A DNA stretch of 10,747 nucleotides from NCBI GenBank assembly GCA_009778375.1, contig WRJW01000195.1, positions 1 through 10,747 on the forward strand, given 5' to 3'. The position numbers and the translations under genes were made by a program. Of the stretch, positions 6,500 through 10,747 are shown piece by piece (position 1 is the first letter of the stretch; each line of letters opens with the position of its first letter). The notes under the pieces are model-generated. The model was not told the origin of the DNA. It made no database searches and worked only from the letters and a program-made list of their open reading frames with translations. The DNA is from Bacteroidota bacterium. GTDB lineage: Bacteria > Bacteroidota > Bacteroidia > Bacteroidales > UBA932.

Positions 6500-9412
6500 T
6501 TACGTCACAGGTATAATAAGCTGCGCATAAACAGCCGATTGAGAGGTACAGCTGTTGCGGATCGTTACCCTGAAGTAATAGGTGCCCGCCAAAGGCTCGC
6601 CGCTCCGAGAGAGGGTTGCGCTTGTTTCGCCCCAAAGGATCGCCCAGTTGATTCCGTCTGTCGAGCGCTCCCACCGGTACTCTGCCGCAGGGAGGGACGG
6701 AGTTGGGGTAGCCGTAAGGACAAAAGGCATATAGGTTCCCGCATAGGCGGGACGGCTGGAAACAACGGAAACGCCCGTAATGGGAAGACAGGGATACCGC
6801 ACGCAGCGAACTGCCGCACCCGCCTCCATAACGGCGCCGGACGGCGGAGTGGGAACCGCAACATAGCCCGAAGAAAATTCCAAAGGGATCGCCAAAGAAC
6901 CGGTAACAGGGGTAGACGACCAGTAACTGCCGGTGACACCGGCATAATCAAGCCATCCTACATTGTTGGTAGCTCCGTCCTGGTACCGATAGCCCGCGGC
7001 GGGGAAAAAGAGGGAAGCATAATTGGCGGCGGCATTGTAAAAGAGTCGTCCAACGTAGGCAACGTCAATATTTTGTACATCCGCCTGATTGGCCGGGTTT
7101 ACCGATACGGCCACCGCAGGATTGATGCCGGCGGGGTGGCCAAATGAAGCGGAATTTAAGCTCCTGCGGTCAAAGAATCCGTCTGCATAATAGCCCCAGG
7201 ACGAGGCGGCGCCCGTAAGTACCGACAAGCCGGCAGAAGTTGAACTATGCTCCGGAAGAGAATAGTTATCGGGGCATGCCTGCGCCAAACTGTAGAGGGG
7301 ATTAAAGGATAAATTGCCCGACCAACCCGAAGGAGTCGCCGTCAAGGGATTAATCGGATGATAGGCTAAGGGTGCCGCTAAGGTGGCAGAATAGCCCCAC
7401 TGGTACAACCACCCTGCCTGAGTCGGATAGGCCACAAAACGGTTGGGATATTTTGCAACATACTGTACGTCGTTTACATTCCCCAGGTTGTAGGGAGAAA
7501 ACCGAATATCCGGAGCGGGGTTGGGAGGCGTCATATAGTCCGGATCCTCTCCCTGGCGGATGTATATCCGCATATTCTTATTGCCGCCGTAATTGATAAA
7601 TACTACGGCGTAACGTGCAGGAAAAGTATGGGTAAAGTCGGCATTTTTACTGAAGGCCGAGAAGGGGCGCTGTAACCCGATTCTAAAGAGTATCTCTTGG
7701 TTGGAGGGGCTAAATTCACCCTCTGCATACCCAAAACTTCTTGCCGGAAGTTGATTGGCCTCGGGATCGCCGCCGATATTGGGGCTGCCGCCCGCAGCCA
7801 GCACAATGCCGTCCCCTACTTCGGGATGCCACAAGTTTCTCCCGTCAAAATACCACACAATAGCCGACCATTTTCCGGAGGCGCCCATATTTTGAATGCG
7901 TATCAACCGTTCTCCCGTCTCGTTAGCCCTCCAAAATGCGCCCACATAAGGAGTAACTCCGGCAGGTACAGAGGGAGGAAGGGGATTGGCGGGGGCTTGG
8001 GCCACAAATATCCATTTGGTTAAATTGTCGGCTATTACCTTTACCCTTCCGGTACGCGTTGAATCGGTAGTATTGGGTTGCAGCGTGATGTTCAGTACGC
8101 TGCCGCTTCGTGCAGCGCCGATCCAGGAGTGATTGGCCGCATCGTCGACTTGTGTGGTCCACACCGGCGCGCTTGCGGTCGGAAAATCGGTAGTCACGTT
8201 TACCTTATAATTGCCGCCGGGAGCCAACGCCGCAATCTGATCCCTGTCTACCTCCAAGAGATAGTTGGCATGAAAAGGTATATCTATATCCAACTGATTC
8301 CAAATCAACACTTCGGCTACCAACTTAGAGGTACCCAAATAGGCGTCTAAAGGGTTATCCTGCCCGGGGCCGAGTATATCCTGTATTTCTACTTTATAAA
8401 GGTGATTCCGCAAAATGGGATTGGAGAGCAAAGCGGGAGACCCGCCTGTTTCCCTAAGGTTTATGCGGTAATACGTTTCGACACCCGAACCATTATAGAT
8501 GCCGCCCACCACCAAGGCAATGCCCTTAATCCGGTCGGCAGGCGTATAAGAGGGGGCTTCAAAGGTATAAATAGAACGAATAACACTATCCTGAGTAGCA
8601 TGGTATCCTACGTGAGGCTCCAGGATAGGGAAACCGGTATTGGGGCTGGGAGGAGTAAAAGAGGGGCGCACCGGAACGGCAGGAGCCGTTACTTTATGGT
8701 TTAAAATATCGTAATTACTAAAGTCATAACCCACGTAGCCGGCAGTCTGATAATTGAACAAAAAGGCCCTTGTAAGTTCAAAAGTATGGGCACTTGGAAA
8801 GGCCGGCACCATCGTTACGTCTATGCGGGCCACCATACGGATCAGGGGATAGGTAGATCCGTTGGTAGGAATAATATGGGTATTTTCGGTGACCACTAAG
8901 GTATCGGTTTTGGCGTACATGGGAATGTATTTAAACTCCGAACCATAGTTGCGGGCGGGCCATTCTCCCCGGCCGTCGCTGTGGCGTACAATAATCTGCT
9001 CCATGACGTCCGTTAATTTTTCGCCGTAAAAGAGGGTTGCGGCCGCCACTTCGGCTGAGGCATTGACCAACACTACAAATTGTTGCCTTGCCACGTTGCC
9101 TTTAGCCGTAATCCAAACGGTTTGGGAGAGGGAATCGGGAGGGGAGATAAGGGTTCTTTCGTTTACGGGGGCAATATAGTTAAAGCACATTACCCCGTCG
9201 TTATCTTCGTAGAACGACAATACGTCTACCGTTTTGATCCGGTCCTCCTCCTCTACGCTCATGGCTTTGGTGCCTGCCCCTTTAGCTTTAAACTTGAGTT
9301 GTACGCGAATCTCGTCTCCATTGGGTTCAGGGGTAGGGGGCTCATCGCGAAAGCAGGCGCCCAAAAAGAGTGCGGCCAGTGCTATCCAAATTATATGATT
9401 AGGAAACTTCAT
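6500..9412 (-). CDS. Fimbrial tip/accessory lipoprotein with BACON-like, FISUMP and Ig-like domains
   Basis: This 970-residue protein has a lipoprotein signal with lipobox LGAC (Cys20), followed by FRDE. A fimbrillin-like N-terminal region covers about 35-370, with the RMVARIDVTM strand near 190-200. A BACON-like domain at about 382-469 ends at a KWIFVAQAP strand. The unnamed module follows at about 486-628 (GAFWRANETGERLIRI, then RQGEDPDY), then a FISUMP domain at about 636-872 (SPYNLG, YPTQAGWLYQWG, YYADGFFDRR, YWSST, VRCVRYPC). The C-terminal 98 residues are Ig-like (YRWERSTDGINW, TYYFRVTIRNSC). Unlike its 1451-residue neighbour it has one module-FISUMP unit and ends at the Ig domain. It starts 15 bases after the FimB/Mfa2-type gene, so the two are cotranscribed. 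It is probably a tip or accessory fimbrial adhesin on the outer membrane; its ligand is unknown. Confidence 0.8.
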   Translation of the reverse strand: MKFPNHIIWIALAALFLGACFRDEPPTPEPNGDEIRVQLKFKAKGAGTKAMSVEEEDRIKTVDVLSFYEDNDGVMCFNYIAPVNERTLISPPDSLSQTVWITAKGNVARQQFVVLVNASAEVAAATLFYGEKLTDVMEQIIVRHSDGRGEWPARNYGSEFKYIPMYAKTDTLVVTENTHIIPTNGSTYPLIRMVARIDVTMVPAFPSAHTFELTRAFLFNYQTAGYVGYDFSNYDILNHKVTAPAVPVRPSFTPPSPNTGFPILEPHVGYHATQDSVIRSIYTFEAPSYTPADRIKGIALVVGGIYNGSGVETYYRINLRETGGSPALLSNPILRNHLYKVEIQDILGPGQDNPLDAYLGTSKLVAEVLIWNQLDIDIPFHANYLLEVDRDQIAALAPGGNYKVNVTTDFPTASAPVWTTQVDDAANHSWIGAARSGSVLNITLQPNTTDSTRTGRVKVIADNLTKWIFVAQAPANPLPPSVPAGVTPYVGAFWRANETGERLIRIQNMGASGKWSAIVWYFDGRNLWHPEVGDGIVLAAGGSPNIGGDPEANQLPARSFGYAEGEFSPSNQEILFRIGLQRPFSAFSKNADFTHTFPARYAVVFINYGGNKNMRIYIRQGEDPDYMTPPNPAPDIRFSPYNLGNVNDVQYVAKYPNRFVAYPTQAGWLYQWGYSATLAAPLAYHPINPLTATPSGWSGNLSFNPLYSLAQACPDNYSLPEHSSTSAGLSVLTGAASSWGYYADGFFDRRSLNSASFGHPAGINPAVAVSVNPANQADVQNIDVAYVGRLFYNAAANYASLFFPAAGYRYQDGATNNVGWLDYAGVTGSYWSSTPVTGSLAIPLEFSSGYVAVPTPPSGAVMEAGAAVRCVRYPCLPITGVSVVSSRPAYAGTYMPFVLTATPTPSLPAAEYRWERSTDGINWAILWGETSATLSRSGEPLAGTYYFRVTIRNSCTSQSAVYAQLIIPVT

Positions 9413-9427
9413 ATCCTTGTCGTTTAT

Positions 9428-10450
9428 CTATTGAGGCGTGGGGGTTACGTTGGCAAATGGCCAATTGTCTATGGTAATATGCGCCCCCAGGTCAAAATTG
9501 GGATCGTAATTTATGTATACATTGATCACATTATCCTTTACCGTCACCTTACCCGGGTTGTCCTGAATATACTTGAGCAGGCTAAATTCTTCCAGCGGCA
9601 TGGCCGAATCGCTTATGCTCTGCATAAACCTGATGATTATATCCTCGGTAATTTCGTCAAAACCAAAGTAAAAACTGGCATACAGCGACATCCTGCCGTG
9701 GGGGTCGGGCCCTTTTTGTACGACTTGCCAAAAGTTTTTATATACACCCTTGGAGTTCATATAAAAGTCGTACTCTACGCAAAGGTGATCCATTTGCACA
9801 ATGGGGCCATAAGCAGTCGGCGTGTCGGAATAACCAAGAATAAAGACATTTACAGTACGATGGGCGCAAATAAAGGGCATCTCCTTTAAAGTTTGCTCCC
9901 CTTCTTTAACCTGAAAGTAGTAATTGATCATGGTAAGATCTGCTTTAGTCTGCGCCGTCTCCTCCTCTGATCCTGAGCGGGTATTTTGATGGGGAGGCAT
10001 TTGACTGAGGGGATAGGGAGCGTAGTAAATGGGGTCTCCCGTAGTGTTTACTTCTGTTGGGATGTTTATGGCGCATGCGTCAAAAGGGGAAATATCCCTG
10101 GCGCCACTAAAGTTTGACCCTGCGCCCACGTTGCCCCAGCAAACCGCATAATAATCGCCCGGAGGGAGGTCATCCAATTTCCAACCCGGATGACCGTTAT
10201 AAACGCTGGACTGATTGAGTTGATACTGCGTAAAGTCCCGATCCAAATACATCAATTTATCGGCGTCAAAAATATAGGCCTTTACCGTGTGAATATTATC
10301 ACGAAAAGCATCCGGCTTTTGAATATCGGGCAAGTAGGTAAAGTAGAGCGTCACCCCCCCCTGTTTGGGGCAATCGGAGGGATCCTCTTTCATACACCCC
10401 GCTACCACAAGCAGCACCATCGGAAGCATCAGTTTAAAGATAAATCTCAT
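9428..10450 (-). CDS. FimB/Mfa2 family fimbrial anchor lipoprotein
   Basis: This 340-residue protein is typical in length for the FimB/Mfa2 family. Members sit in the outer membrane as lipoproteins, anchor the fimbrial shaft and limit its length. It has a signal peptide with lipobox VAGC (Cys19), then MKEDPSDCPKQGGVTLYFTY. The K-E-D-x-S-D-C-P stretch followed by a hydrophobic strand is the hallmark start of the mature family. It is all-beta looking, with segments DGLPPG-like (DDLPPGDYYAVCWGN) and MPFICAHRTVNVFILG. The C-terminus, NWPFANVTPTPQ, echoes that of the preceding fimbrillin (SWEEVNVTPIPQ). It lies 121 bases after the fimbrillin stop and 15 bases before the next operon gene. The ATG has only AT-rich sequence upstream and no Shine-Dalgarno sequence. 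The family assignment is confident; shaft-length control is known for relatives and inferred here. Confidence 0.85.
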   Translation of the reverse strand: MRFIFKLMLPMVLLVVAGCMKEDPSDCPKQGGVTLYFTYLPDIQKPDAFRDNIHTVKAYIFDADKLMYLDRDFTQYQLNQSSVYNGHPGWKLDDLPPGDYYAVCWGNVGAGSNFSGARDISPFDACAINIPTEVNTTGDPIYYAPYPLSQMPPHQNTRSGSEEETAQTKADLTMINYYFQVKEGEQTLKEMPFICAHRTVNVFILGYSDTPTAYGPIVQMDHLCVEYDFYMNSKGVYKNFWQVVQKGPDPHGRMSLYASFYFGFDEITEDIIIRFMQSISDSAMPLEEFSLLKYIQDNPGKVTVKDNVINVYINYDPNFDLGAHITIDNWPFANVTPTPQ

Positions 10451-10479
10451 ATTTATACATCATTTAATTACATATCACC

Positions 10480-10562
10480 GGGGCATTGCCCCCTGGCGAC
10501 CGGGAGGGCGGTCAAACCCGCCCGGCCTAAAGCGATGCAGACAACGACGCGCGTCGTTCTGC
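10480..10562 (-). promoter_or_regulatory. Three hairpins in the fimbrillin-FimB/Mfa2 spacer
   Basis: The 121-base spacer holds three stems. Arms 10480-10484 and 10488-10492 form GGGGC-att-GCCCC. Arms 10506-10511 and 10518-10523 form GGGCGG-tcaaac-CCGCCC. A perfect 16-base palindrome AACGACGCGCGTCGTT lies at 10543-10558 and extends outward by GCAG/CTGC across a 2-base bulge. No T-run follows, so full termination is unlikely. In the minus-strand mRNA these would protect the fimbrillin message or damp read-through, giving much shaft protein and little anchor. That role is inferred. Confidence 0.5.
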
Positions 10563-10571
10563 AGGTAATGA

Positions 10572-10747
10572 CTATTGAGGAATCGGAGTCACATTTACTT
10601 CTTCCCAGGAAGCAACGTCTACGTTGATGCCCAAGTCAAAGATTTCCATTTCGGGGAAGGGGGTAATGTTGTCTTTGTCGATACGGATACCCGTAATGCC
10701 CGTGCCTATTTTGTAAATCTTGTTGGGTTCAACGCTATCTATCATTT
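10572..10747 (-). CDS. C-terminal end of a major fimbrillin (FimA/Mfa1-like), partial
   Basis: The last 57 residues of a minus-strand gene are visible before the TAG at 10572-10574; the rest lies beyond the right edge. The peptide runs through EPNKIYKIGTGITGIRID and FDLGINVDVASWEEVNVTPI to PQ. Major fimbrillins of the FimA/Mfa1 group end in just this way: an 'N..Y.I...I.GI' strand, then a short acidic linker, then a final strand ending in 'W..v.vtP'. In those proteins the last strands take part in polymerising the shaft. The position first in a row with FimB/Mfa2-type and tip-type genes, with a longer and structured gap after it, fits the major shaft subunit. Since only the end is seen, an accessory fimbrillin is also possible. 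Confidence 0.7.
   Translation of the reverse strand, partial: MIDSVEPNKIYKIGTGITGIRIDKDNITPFPEMEIFDLGINVDVASWEEVNVTPIPQ

Noticed and set aside
9080..9889. Plus-strand open frame of 269 codons
   Set aside because: It runs antisense across the end of the FimB/Mfa2-type gene and the start of the 970-residue gene, crossing their boundary. It has no recognisable domain, so it is a shadow frame.

Overview
The window looks like Bacteroidales (Bacteroides/Parabacteroides/Porphyromonas-type) chromosome. Four signs support this: a FimA/Mfa-type fimbrial operon of surface lipoproteins, FISUMP (Fibrobacter succinogenes major paralogous) and BACON-like domains, a TAnnTTTG promoter box, and start codons without clear Shine-Dalgarno sequences.

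Left part (1-2107). The left edge is scar tissue. A minus-strand C-terminal scrap of a Bacteroidales tyrosine recombinase (1-130) abuts a plus-strand scrap that reads like the end of a FISUMP domain (about 131-220). A GC-rich hairpin (245-270) and a Bacteroidetes -7 box (301-308) follow. Then comes a compact plus-strand cluster: a Panacea/SocA-like (DUF4065) protein (340-846), a small unrecognised protein 3 bases later (850-1281), and an Asp/Glu racemase family enzyme (1278-1976) whose ATG overlaps the previous stop. The first two genes resemble a two-gene toxin-antitoxin module with the antitoxin first. They are visibly AT-rich, while the racemase is GC-richer, so the cluster looks composite. 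The convergent spacer 1977-2107 appears to hold a decayed FISUMP C-terminus on the minus strand.

Right part (2108-10747). One minus-strand fimbrial operon fills this region and is read from right to left. It contains the C-terminal end of a major fimbrillin (10572 to the window edge), a hairpin-rich spacer of 121 bases, a FimB/Mfa2-type anchor lipoprotein (9428-10450), a 970-residue lipoprotein (6500-9412) and a 1451-residue lipoprotein (2108-6463). The two large proteins share a layout: lipobox, fimbrillin-like N-terminal region, BACON-like domain, a conserved unnamed module (GAFW...GERLIRI...RQGE..DY), FISUMP domain, Ig-like domain. The 1451-residue protein carries the unnamed-module plus FISUMP unit twice. 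By analogy with P. gingivalis fim/mfa loci, the fimbrillin forms the shaft, the FimB/Mfa2 protein anchors it or limits its length, and the two large proteins are accessory or tip adhesins. Decayed FISUMP and recombinase fragments beside this operon suggest that its adhesive ends have been rearranged.
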